Of a stretch of 64,000 nucleotides of DNA, positions 18,353 to 25,358 are shown one piece after another. The DNA lies in the NCBI GenBank assembly GCA_029573725.1, contig JAKQDQ010000181.1, forward strand, positions 62,001 to 126,000, given 5' to 3'. The position numbers were made by a program, and so were the translations under genes. The notes below the pieces were generated by a model. The model was not told the DNA's origin. It did no database searches and saw only the letters and a list, made by a program, of their open reading frames with translations. The stretch is from Verrucomicrobiota bacterium (GTDB taxonomy: Bacteria > Verrucomicrobiota > Verrucomicrobiia > Limisphaerales > JADLHS01). Position 1 is the stretch's first letter. Every line of letters starts with the position of its first letter.

Positions 18353-19852
18353 TCATGGCGGCAGCCGACGAAGGTGCAGCACGGCATCGTCCGGTCCGGG
18401 CGGTTGAAACGTGCGGACCTCGCCGCCGTCGATTTCCACGGTGGCGATGGGAAATTCCCCGGTCGCGGGGTTCAGCCATTGGGCTTTGAACTTCGCGTGC
18501 GGTGCGGCGGACAGATTCACGGTGAAAGGCGCGCTGGTTGGCGAATAAATCACGTATTCCTCGCCGGATGCGGCGAGACAAATCCCGGTGCTGGCCACCT
18601 GCCCGGCAGGTTGCATCTGCCAGAAGCGGACGCCCGACTGGTGGAAGAACCGGGCGCAATGGCCGGCCAGGTCGTAGGCCTGATCGCGTCCCGTCATGCG
18701 GTCCGCAATGGCGGCGCGCAAATCCCAGCCGAAGCTGGAATCGTTCTGATTCACCCAACCTGCGCCCGCCAAGGTTGTTTCCCAGACGCTGCGTCGGATT
18801 TCATCCAAGAACGGCTTCCCGCCGTCAAACTCCGGCACCGGTTCGCTGCAGAGGTACGGCCTGGGCGGCCTGGTGTGAAAGCCCTTTGCGAACACGGGAA
18901 AATTTCCGGTCCAGCCCTGCGGATGCAACGTAATCACGTCCACCTTGGGATCGCGGTGCGGGTCATCGCCGCTGATGCCGTCCGTGTTCGAGAGTAGCAG
19001 GTTGTCACAACGCGCCCGGAAAAACGCGAGGAAATGTTGCTCGTGGCGCCGGCGGGCGGCCGGAGCATACCACTCGCCTTCATTGAACATCTCGAAAACC
19101 ACGTTGGAAAACGGCGCCAGTTCCCCGATGAGTCTGGCGCAAAAGCGCTCCTGGAAATACTGATTGCGCTGCCGCCAGTTCCATGTTGCATCCAGGCGCT
19201 CCGGCAGTTCGTGGTCATAATCGGCCAGCTCCACATACTGCCACCGGGCGGACAACGGTCCGTTGCCCAGCGCCTGATTGAAGGGATGCCCCGCAAAGCA
19301 CTGCTTCGCCCACCCGTCATGCACCGTGATCGACACGATGATGCCCCGGCTCTCGGCGTGCGCCACCAGCGCCTTCAGCCGGTGGAAATAGAGCGGGTGG
19401 AACTCCTGCAGATTGAAATTGGCGGCGTCGGGACCACCCGGCCAGGGCCAGAGTTCGGGGGCGTCGTAGCCGAGGCGCCGATCGCCCGACTGCATTTCCG
19501 CATTCGTGCCCTTGTACGCCCAGAGCAGCAGCAGGTTGATGCCGCGTCGCGCCAGCGCCTCCACGTACGCCGCCTGATCGAAGTTCGTGCCACATTCCAT
19601 CCAGCCCTGCGTGACCGAATCGCCCACCAACAGGAGCGGCCGGCCACGCCAGGTGAGATAATGCCCCGCCGACGGTCCCGAGGTCAGCACCCTTACCTTT
19701 TCGCCGGCCAGTCCCAGGGACACCGCGACCAGGCTCCAACCGAGGATGCCCGTCCTGAGAAGGAGCGCGAACGGGGCGGTTTTGAGCTGGTGCCGGACGC
19801 CATTCTCCGGATGTCTGGGCGGCTGTCGCCGACGTTGCGCCTGGTGGTTCAT
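18353..19852 (-). CDS. DUF4038 / GH140-like secreted glycosidase
   Basis: This is a 499-residue secreted protein. The ATG at 19852 was chosen over an upstream one at 19960 because it sits just before a basic N-region and a hydrophobic h-region (FALLLRTGILGWSLVAVSLGLA). The barrel begins with YLTWRGRPLLLVGDSVTQGW and runs through VEALARRGINLLLLWAYKG, ESRGIIVSITVHDGW, FSNVVFEMFNEGEWYAP (Glu near residue 257, a good acid/base candidate) and PRPYLCSEPVPEFDGG (a second Glu candidate). This matches the collagenase/apiosidase-like DUF4038 family, whose characterised member GH140 cleaves apiose linkages in rhamnogalacturonan II. The C-terminal 70 residues form a small beta-domain (KFKAQWLNPATGEFP). 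With GH106 next door, a pectin-like substrate is plausible but not proven. Confidence 0.8.
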   Translation of the reverse strand: MNHQAQRRRQPPRHPENGVRHQLKTAPFALLLRTGILGWSLVAVSLGLAGEKVRVLTSGPSAGHYLTWRGRPLLLVGDSVTQGWMECGTNFDQAAYVEALARRGINLLLLWAYKGTNAEMQSGDRRLGYDAPELWPWPGGPDAANFNLQEFHPLYFHRLKALVAHAESRGIIVSITVHDGWAKQCFAGHPFNQALGNGPLSARWQYVELADYDHELPERLDATWNWRQRNQYFQERFCARLIGELAPFSNVVFEMFNEGEWYAPAARRRHEQHFLAFFRARCDNLLLSNTDGISGDDPHRDPKVDVITLHPQGWTGNFPVFAKGFHTRPPRPYLCSEPVPEFDGGKPFLDEIRRSVWETTLAGAGWVNQNDSSFGWDLRAAIADRMTGRDQAYDLAGHCARFFHQSGVRFWQMQPAGQVASTGICLAASGEEYVIYSPTSAPFTVNLSAAPHAKFKAQWLNPATGEFPIATVEIDGGEVRTFQPPGPDDAVLHLRRLPP

Positions 19853-20171
19853 TTGATCATTGGCGGGTGTGGCACGGATCAAAATTGGTGTATTGAGAGG
19901 GATTTTCGTCACGACGGACCCGAACACAATTGCGTTTGCGTCCGGCGGGTTGTGGCGCACAGACTGGCTGCAGCACTTTGACGGTGCAGGGACCGTCCAT
20001 GACTCGGAATCGCGATTTTGTCATCGACTGGGGCGCATCTTTGTTTCCACCGGCTCGCCCAATGGTTACCACGGATGTGGAAATGCCCGGTGCGTTTGGG
20101 AGGGGCCCGCACCGGCCCGGGACCGTCGTGGGGGCACGGGCGCGTCAGCCGTGCACTTCCCCTGCGGGCCG
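19853..20171. other. 319-base intergenic stretch, nothing recognised
   Basis: This is the leader of the DUF4038 gene and the region behind the SUMF1-fold gene, both minus strand. It is slightly richer in A/T near 19880-20050. I see no coding frame with protein-like composition, no hairpin followed by a T-run and no tRNA. It may hold the promoter of the DUF4038 gene. Confidence 0.4.
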
Positions 20172-21599
20172 TCAGTGGGCGGGAAGCACACTCCGAAAGC
20201 CAACCGTGTTGAATCCATCGTCGGGAGTGGCGCTACCACGATTCGCCACGCGACAACCATTGGCTTGCGTGGCCCAACTGCCACCGCGCAACACCCGGAA
20301 CATTCCCGAAGCCGGCCCAAGCGGATTGGTTTCGGCGGCGACGGCGTAATACGTGTCCGACCACCAATCGCTGCACCATTCCCAGACGTTGCCGGCCAGG
20401 TCATATACTCCGTAGTCGTTGGCCGGAAAACTCCGGGCGGGACTGGTGTACGGAGTGGTGCCTTGGGAGAAGTCGGGATGATACCCATTGGTTGTGCTCG
20501 TGTCGTATGCCTGCAGTGGCTGGCCGTTTTGCCAGAAACTGTAGAAGTTGGCGCGCGCGTGCGAAATCGTGTCGGCATCCGCCCACGGAAAGCGGCGCCC
20601 CGCGGTTCCTCCGCGCGCGGCCTTTTCCCATTCGGCTTCCGTGGGCAGCCGGTAACCTGCGTCCCACAACACCCATGAATTTTGAATGCCGACCACGCCG
20701 TGGCGGTAGACAATTGTCGTGCCGGGGTTGGCGTAATAGGCCGGCACCCGGCCTTCGCGTTCGCTGCGCGCATTGCACCACTTCACCGCGTCATACCAGG
20801 TCACGGAATGCACCGGATGATTGGAAGCCACGCCGCGAATTCCGGCGGAAAAGTCGTAGCCATTGGTGATGGCCCATTGATAAACCTCCTCCCAAAGGGT
20901 CTGGGTGATTTCCGTGGGGTCCATGTAGAACGCACTCAGGAGGACCGTATGGACGGGTTGCGCATCGGCAAGGCCATCAAGGGCATCGCCCATTTGCGAG
21001 CCGCCCGCGGGGATATACACCATTTGCGCGGGCGGGGGTTGGTTGGTGCCCGGTCCGATCACGCGATAAACGCGCGGAACATGGAAAGGCGTGGTGTCAT
21101 CCACTATTGCGTAGGGACTGGCCGTTACGATCACGTTGGTGAGCGTGGTCCAGGCGGACTGCATGGGGTCGGGCGTATATTGCACCTCGTTGGTGACCCC
21201 GGTTTCACTGGCGATGATCAGCCGGCGTACAAATTGTGGCGGTGCCAGTGTCGCGACATGTCCCGTATCGGTGGCCACGCGGTAAAACCGGTGCGGGCTG
21301 GGCGGCAGGGCGGTGTCGAGGATCTGGTAAGGTGAATGCGTCACAGTGACGTTGCTCAGCACCGTCCAGACCGGTGGAGCAAACACGGACGTAAACTCGA
21401 TCTGGTTTTGGATTCCGGGGTCGCTTTGAATGGTCAGTTGTGCGATCGGAGTGATGCTGACGATTTCCGGAGCGGCTGCGACGGTGCAGCGGGTCGGGCC
21501 GGTGGACAGCAGCGCCGCCAGCAGCGCCGCCAGAGCGCAGCAATGGCCACTCCAACCGTTGCGTCGCAGTTGGGCCGGGTGCGGGTGCTGGGCGTTCAT
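20172..21599 (-). CDS. Secreted SUMF1/FGE-fold protein with two N-terminal repeats, lacking one FGE cysteine
   Basis: This is a 475-residue exported protein. A hydrophobic signal (ALAALLAALLSTG) is followed by two tandem copies of a roughly 65-residue beta-repeat (about 50-110 and 122-182), each with W-T-x-L-x-N-V-x-V-T-x-S-P-Y and ending h-Y-R-V. The SUMF1 (formylglycine-generating-enzyme-like, C-type lectin-like) domain occupies about 192-472: MVYIPAGGSQMGD, FYMDPTEIT, HPVHSVTWYDAVKWCNARS, YRLPTEAEWEKAARGG, DLAGNVWEWCSDWW, LRGGSWATQANGCRVANRG. In true FGEs both copper-binding Cys lie in GGS-x-x-C-x-x-x-x-C; here the first position is T444 and only C449 remains. It is therefore unlikely to activate sulfatases. 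A structural, binding or other enzymatic role in the glycan locus is more likely. ATG at 21599. Confidence 0.85.
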   Translation of the reverse strand: MNAQHPHPAQLRRNGWSGHCCALAALLAALLSTGPTRCTVAAAPEIVSITPIAQLTIQSDPGIQNQIEFTSVFAPPVWTVLSNVTVTHSPYQILDTALPPSPHRFYRVATDTGHVATLAPPQFVRRLIIASETGVTNEVQYTPDPMQSAWTTLTNVIVTASPYAIVDDTTPFHVPRVYRVIGPGTNQPPPAQMVYIPAGGSQMGDALDGLADAQPVHTVLLSAFYMDPTEITQTLWEEVYQWAITNGYDFSAGIRGVASNHPVHSVTWYDAVKWCNARSEREGRVPAYYANPGTTIVYRHGVVGIQNSWVLWDAGYRLPTEAEWEKAARGGTAGRRFPWADADTISHARANFYSFWQNGQPLQAYDTSTTNGYHPDFSQGTTPYTSPARSFPANDYGVYDLAGNVWEWCSDWWSDTYYAVAAETNPLGPASGMFRVLRGGSWATQANGCRVANRGSATPDDGFNTVGFRSVLPAH

Positions 21600-21809
21600 G
21601 AACGTGGTGCCGGGCCCGGCGGCCGGCGGGCGGGGCCGGGCGATGATGTTCGTGCGGTTCTCATGGGCTGCTGGTGTCCGAGTTGCCGCCGGAAAATCTG
21701 CGCCGGCAACCGCGTTGGCTGACCAACGAAAGCGCCATTCCCGAGCAGCGGCCCCATGCTAGCCATTTCCGTTGGGCTGAAAATACTTAATTGCACCGGG
21801 AAGCCAGGC

Positions 21810-21835
21810 TTGACGGGCGGCAAAAAAAACGTCAA
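21810..21835 (+). promoter_or_regulatory. Inverted repeat in the leader of the OPT transporter gene
   Basis: TTGACG (21810-21815) and CGTCAA (21830-21835) form a perfect 6-base inverted repeat around a 14-base spacer containing an A8 run. It ends 10 bases before the ATG at 21846, and the Shine-Dalgarno-like GGAG lies in between. It could be an operator half-site pair or a weak hairpin over the ribosome-binding region. The arms are short, so chance is possible. Confidence 0.25.
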
Positions 21836-21845
21836 ACGGAGATCC

Positions 21846-23828
21846 ATGTCTGATCTGCCGACTTCCACCGCTGCCGCGCCACCCTGCCGCCCTCCAGCCG
21901 ACCTGCCCCTGGCCGGCTTCCGGGGCAGCCCGGAGGAGATTGACCGGCAATGGTTCGAACAGGTGTATCGCGGGCGCGGCGATTCCATGGCGCAATTAAC
22001 CGCGCGCTCCGTTTTGATGGGGGGGATTCTCGGCATGTTCATGGCGGTTTCCAACCTCTACACCACGTTAAAACTGGGCTGGAGCTTTGGCGTGGCAATC
22101 ACGGCTTGCGTGATTTCGTTCGTCGTGTGGAATGCGCTCCGTGCCCTGTCCGGGGGCAAGCTCTCCCAGATGACCATCCTGGAAAACAACTGTATGCAAT
22201 CCACCGCGTCCGCCGCGGGCTATTCCACGGGCGGCACGGTGGGGACGGCCATTGGCGCGTTGCTGCTGATCTCCGGTCACCATCTACCCTGGGCGGTGGT
22301 GACTGTTTTCGTGTTCTTTACGGCGGCGCTGGGCGTATTTCTTGCCATCCCAATGAAGCGGCAGATGATCAACTACGAACAGTTGAAATTCCCCAGCGGC
22401 ATCGCGGCGGCGGAAACATTGCGCAGTCTGTATTCGCACGGCCGGGAGGCTTTGCAAAAGGCGTACTCGTTGATCATCGCCCTGGGGTTCGGTGGGCTGG
22501 TGGGATTGCTGCGGACCTGGGGCACGTTGATCGAACAACTCCGGCACACGGGGCGACCACAAGTTTGGCTGGAGAAAATTCAAGCCGTCATTCGTATCCC
22601 GGAAGAAATGGTGTTTGGCGGCCTGCTCAATCCGCTCCACCGCGGGCATCTGCAGGGACTGACTTTCGAGCCGAGCGTGGTGCTGATCGGCGCCGGCATG
22701 ATTGTGGGGCTGCGCGTCTCGCTCTCCATGCTGTTGGGTGGCGTGCTGTTGTATTACATCGCCGCGCCACAATTGCTGGCCTTGGACGCGGCTCACGCGG
22801 GTCTGGCGGACTGGGTGCCGTCCTTTCAGGTAAACGCGAACGGGGATTTTTATCCGGTGCGTTGGGCGCTTTGGGGCGGCACGTCGGTGATGGTGTTTTC
22901 CAGTCTGGCTTCGGTGGCGCTGCAATGGCGCACGTTGGCGCGCGCCTTCAGCCTGTTTCGCAAACGCCAGGGGACCGCGGCGGGTGGGGTGCTGGATCAA
23001 ATCGAAGTTCCCAATTCCTGGCTCATCGTGGGGTTGATTCCCATCAGTGTCGGCATGTTGCTGGTGCAGTATTATGCGTTCCAGATTTCGCCAGGGCTGG
23101 GCGCGATTGCCATTGCGCTTTCATTCGTCATTTCGCTGGTGTGCTGTCGGGCCACGGGCGAAACCGACACCACGCCCGTCGGGGCGATGGGCAAGGTGAC
23201 CCAGCTGCTTTACGCCGTGCTCGCCAAGGGGCATGTGACGGCGAACCTGATGTCTGCGGGGGTCACGGCCGGCGCCGGCGGCAGCTCGGCGGATTTGTTG
23301 ACGGACTTGAAAAGCGGCTACCTGCTGGGGGCCAATCCGCGCAAACAATTCCTGGCGCAATTCATCGGCATCTTTTTCGGCACGCTGGCGATCGTGCCCG
23401 CCTGGTATGCCATGGTGCCGGACAAAGCGGCGCTGGAAGCTTTCAATCCGCCCGCCACGAACATGTGGAAGGCCGTGGCCGATTTGTTGACGCAAGGTGT
23501 TCACATGCTGCCCACCACGGCGCGGTACGCCATCGTCATCGGCGCGTTGGTGGGCGTGGCGCTGCCCCTCATGGAAAAGCTATTCCCGCGATGGCGCCGC
23601 TTTCTACCCTCGGCGATGGGTTTGGGGCTTGCCTGGGTCATGCCGTTTGCCAACGTGTTTTCCTTCGCCATCGGCGCAGTGCTTTCTGAAATCTGGCGGC
23701 GGGTGCATCGTCAGTCCGGGGAGGCGTTCAACATCCCGATTGCCTCGGGATTGGTCGCGGGCGAATCACTCGTGGCCGCGTTGATCGCCATTCTCTGCAC
23801 CCTCGCGGGGTTCCTGGCGGTCAAATGA
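21846..23828 (+). CDS. OPT family oligopeptide transporter
   Basis: This is a 660-residue inner-membrane transporter of the oligopeptide transporter superfamily, probably proton-coupled uptake of small peptides or a metal chelate. The ATG at 21846 follows GGAGATCC and precedes a soluble N-tail (MSDLPTSTAA); an ATG at 21756 lacks a ribosome site. Typical OPT segments are present: LTARSVLMGGILGMFMAVSN, LYTTLKLGWSFGVAITACV, ENNCMQSTASAAGYSTGG, FFTAALGVFLAIPMKRQMI, EQLKFPSGIAAAETLRSLYS, GLRVSLSMLLGGVLLYYIAA and TAGAGGSSADLLTDLKSGYLLG. About 14-16 hydrophobic helices can be traced. It is divergent from the SUMF1-fold gene and followed 61 bases later by a dienelactone hydrolase gene. Confidence 0.92.
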   Translation: MSDLPTSTAAAPPCRPPADLPLAGFRGSPEEIDRQWFEQVYRGRGDSMAQLTARSVLMGGILGMFMAVSNLYTTLKLGWSFGVAITACVISFVVWNALRALSGGKLSQMTILENNCMQSTASAAGYSTGGTVGTAIGALLLISGHHLPWAVVTVFVFFTAALGVFLAIPMKRQMINYEQLKFPSGIAAAETLRSLYSHGREALQKAYSLIIALGFGGLVGLLRTWGTLIEQLRHTGRPQVWLEKIQAVIRIPEEMVFGGLLNPLHRGHLQGLTFEPSVVLIGAGMIVGLRVSLSMLLGGVLLYYIAAPQLLALDAAHAGLADWVPSFQVNANGDFYPVRWALWGGTSVMVFSSLASVALQWRTLARAFSLFRKRQGTAAGGVLDQIEVPNSWLIVGLIPISVGMLLVQYYAFQISPGLGAIAIALSFVISLVCCRATGETDTTPVGAMGKVTQLLYAVLAKGHVTANLMSAGVTAGAGGSSADLLTDLKSGYLLGANPRKQFLAQFIGIFFGTLAIVPAWYAMVPDKAALEAFNPPATNMWKAVADLLTQGVHMLPTTARYAIVIGALVGVALPLMEKLFPRWRRFLPSAMGLGLAWVMPFANVFSFAIGAVLSEIWRRVHRQSGEAFNIPIASGLVAGESLVAALIAILCTLAGFLAVK

Positions 23829-23889
23829 GCGGAAATGACCGAAATTGGTTTTGCTTTTGCGTCCGCTTGCAGCGTAAGAATGAGGTCGG

Positions 23890-24666
23890 ATGAAAAGATT
23901 GCTTTTTGCCTCGCTCGTCGGCGCCAGCGCGGTCACGGCGCCCGCAACCATTCAAACCAGGACCATTGAATACCAACAGGGTGAAACCACGCTGGCCGGA
24001 GTGCTGGTGTATGATGATGCCATCAATGGACCGCGTCCGGGCGTCCTGGTGGTTCATCAATGGCTCGGCTTGACGGAGTATGAAAAGTCCCGCGCCGTCA
24101 TGCTGGCCAAGCTGGGTTACGTGGCGTTTTGCGCGGATCTCTACGGCAAAGGAATCCGCCCCAAAGACACCAGTGAAGCCGGCGTCCTGGCCACCAAATA
24201 CAAAACCAATCGTCCCTTGCTGCGCGCGCGGGTCAATGCGGGATTGGACGAATTGAAGCGCAGCCCACTGGTGGATGCAAAGCGCGTCGCCGCCATTGGC
24301 TATTGCTTCGGCGGCACGACGGTGATTGAACTGGCACGCAGCGGCGCGGAGCTTAACGGCGTCGTCAGCTTCCACGGCGGATTGGATTCGCCCACGCCGG
24401 CGGACGGCCGCAACATCAAATGTAAAATTCTGGCCTGCCACGGCGCCGACGATCCTTACATCAGCGCGGCCGATCTCGCCGCCTTTGAAAACGAGTTGCG
24501 CACGCACCAAGTGGATTGGCAGTTGATTGCCTACGGCGGCGCGGTGCATAGCTTCACGCAACCGATGGCGGGCGACGACAATTCCAAAGGCGCGGCGTAC
24601 AACAAGGCCGCCGACCAACGCTCATGGGAAGCCATGAAGCAATTCTTCGCCGAAGTGCTGAAATAA
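23890..24666 (+). CDS. Dienelactone hydrolase family protein (exported)
   Basis: This is a 258-residue alpha/beta hydrolase with a short signal peptide (MKRLLFASLVGASAVTAPA), so it is probably periplasmic. The nucleophile elbow is G-Y-C139-F-G-G, with Cys as in dienelactone hydrolases. The remaining triad fits D187 or D188 in H-G-A-D-D-P-Y and H220 in GAVHSFTQP. The HQWLGL segment after strand 3 is typical of the family. The substrate is unknown; many such exported homologues have no known target. GAGGT precedes the ATG at 23890 by a few bases. Confidence 0.9.
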   Translation: MKRLLFASLVGASAVTAPATIQTRTIEYQQGETTLAGVLVYDDAINGPRPGVLVVHQWLGLTEYEKSRAVMLAKLGYVAFCADLYGKGIRPKDTSEAGVLATKYKTNRPLLRARVNAGLDELKRSPLVDAKRVAAIGYCFGGTTVIELARSGAELNGVVSFHGGLDSPTPADGRNIKCKILACHGADDPYISAADLAAFENELRTHQVDWQLIAYGGAVHSFTQPMAGDDNSKGAAYNKAADQRSWEAMKQFFAEVLK

Positions 24667-24737
24667 TTTGGAACCGAATCCAGACGCCAATACCGCGCGC
24701 AAAATCTTGGCGGTTGAGAGGGGATGTTTCTCTGAAG

Positions 24738-24766
24738 CTTGGAGTTTGAAATCTGGAGCTTTGATT
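24738..24766 (+). repeat. Degenerate tandem pair of about 14 bases upstream of rsmD
   Basis: CTTGGAGTTTGAAAT (24738-24752) is followed directly by CTGGAGCTTTGATT (24753-24766), two imperfect copies of a C-T-T/G-G-G-A-G-type unit ending TTTGA. Read in reverse this is the AAGCTCC-AAACTTC-like wording often seen in intergenic repeats of related bacteria. It lies immediately before the rsmD start codon and so is transcribed with it. Family status is inferred only. Confidence 0.3.
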
Positions 24767-24767
24767 C

Positions 24768-25358
24768 ATGCGCATCACAGGCGGACAAGCGGGCGGACGG
24801 ATTCTTAAAGTGCCCAAAGGCCTGGCGGTACGGCCGACGATTGAGCGCCTGAAGCAGGCGTTGTTCAACTCGCTGGGGGGGCGGGTGGTGGACGCGCGGG
24901 TGCTCGAGTTGTTTGCCGGCAGTGGCGCGTTGAGTTTGGAAAGTTTGAGCCGCGGGGCGCAGTCCGCCGTTTGCGTGGAATTATCGCCACGCCACGCCGC
25001 CTTCATTCGCTCCAATGTGACGGCCGCCGGCTTGCCGGTGGACCGGCTGATTGTGCGCACGCAGGATGTGTTTGCGGCGCTGCCCCAACTGCGCGCCGCG
25101 GGACAGCTCTTTGATTTGATCCTCGCCGATCCACCCTACGGCGAAAAAAATCGCGCGTGTCGTTCGACCTCATTCGCGCAGCGGCTGTTGGACGATCCGC
25201 ACCTGCCCGGGTTGCTGGCGCCCGGCGGGCGCTTGGCGCTGGGGTACGCCCGGCGGGATCGTTTGGAGACCCCGCCGGTCTGGCGGGAACACAAACAGCT
25301 CCGGCACGGCGACAGCGTGATCGGCTTTTGGAGCGTGGAAGCGCCGGAGGGCATTTAG
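24768..25358 (+). CDS. rsmD: 16S rRNA (guanine(966)-N2)-methyltransferase RsmD
   Basis: This 196-residue class I SAM methyltransferase modifies G966 of 16S rRNA during 30S assembly. Family hallmarks in order: MRITGGQAGGRIL at the start, R-P-T-I-E-R-L-K-Q-A-L-F-N-S-L (22-36), SAM motif ELFAGSGALSLE (47-58), and the catalytic D121-P-P-Y-G. The length is normal for RsmD (about 180-200). The stop overlaps the stop of the convergent hglS-family gene by four bases (25355-25358), so the two transcripts overlap tail to tail. Confidence 0.93.
   Translation: MRITGGQAGGRILKVPKGLAVRPTIERLKQALFNSLGGRVVDARVLELFAGSGALSLESLSRGAQSAVCVELSPRHAAFIRSNVTAAGLPVDRLIVRTQDVFAALPQLRAAGQLFDLILADPPYGEKNRACRSTSFAQRLLDDPHLPGLLAPGGRLALGYARRDRLETPPVWREHKQLRHGDSVIGFWSVEAPEGI

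Noticed and set aside
20172-20400. SUMF1-fold C terminus as a variable region of a diversity-generating retroelement
   Set aside because: The RGGSW...CR-x-x-N-R wording resembles known targets, but no reverse transcriptase or template repeat with adenine-directed variation is in the window.
21950-23689. Overlapping plus-strand frame of about 579 codons inside the OPT gene
   Set aside because: It is Arg/Gly/His-rich with no hydrophobic pattern; the OPT frame is clearly the coding one.
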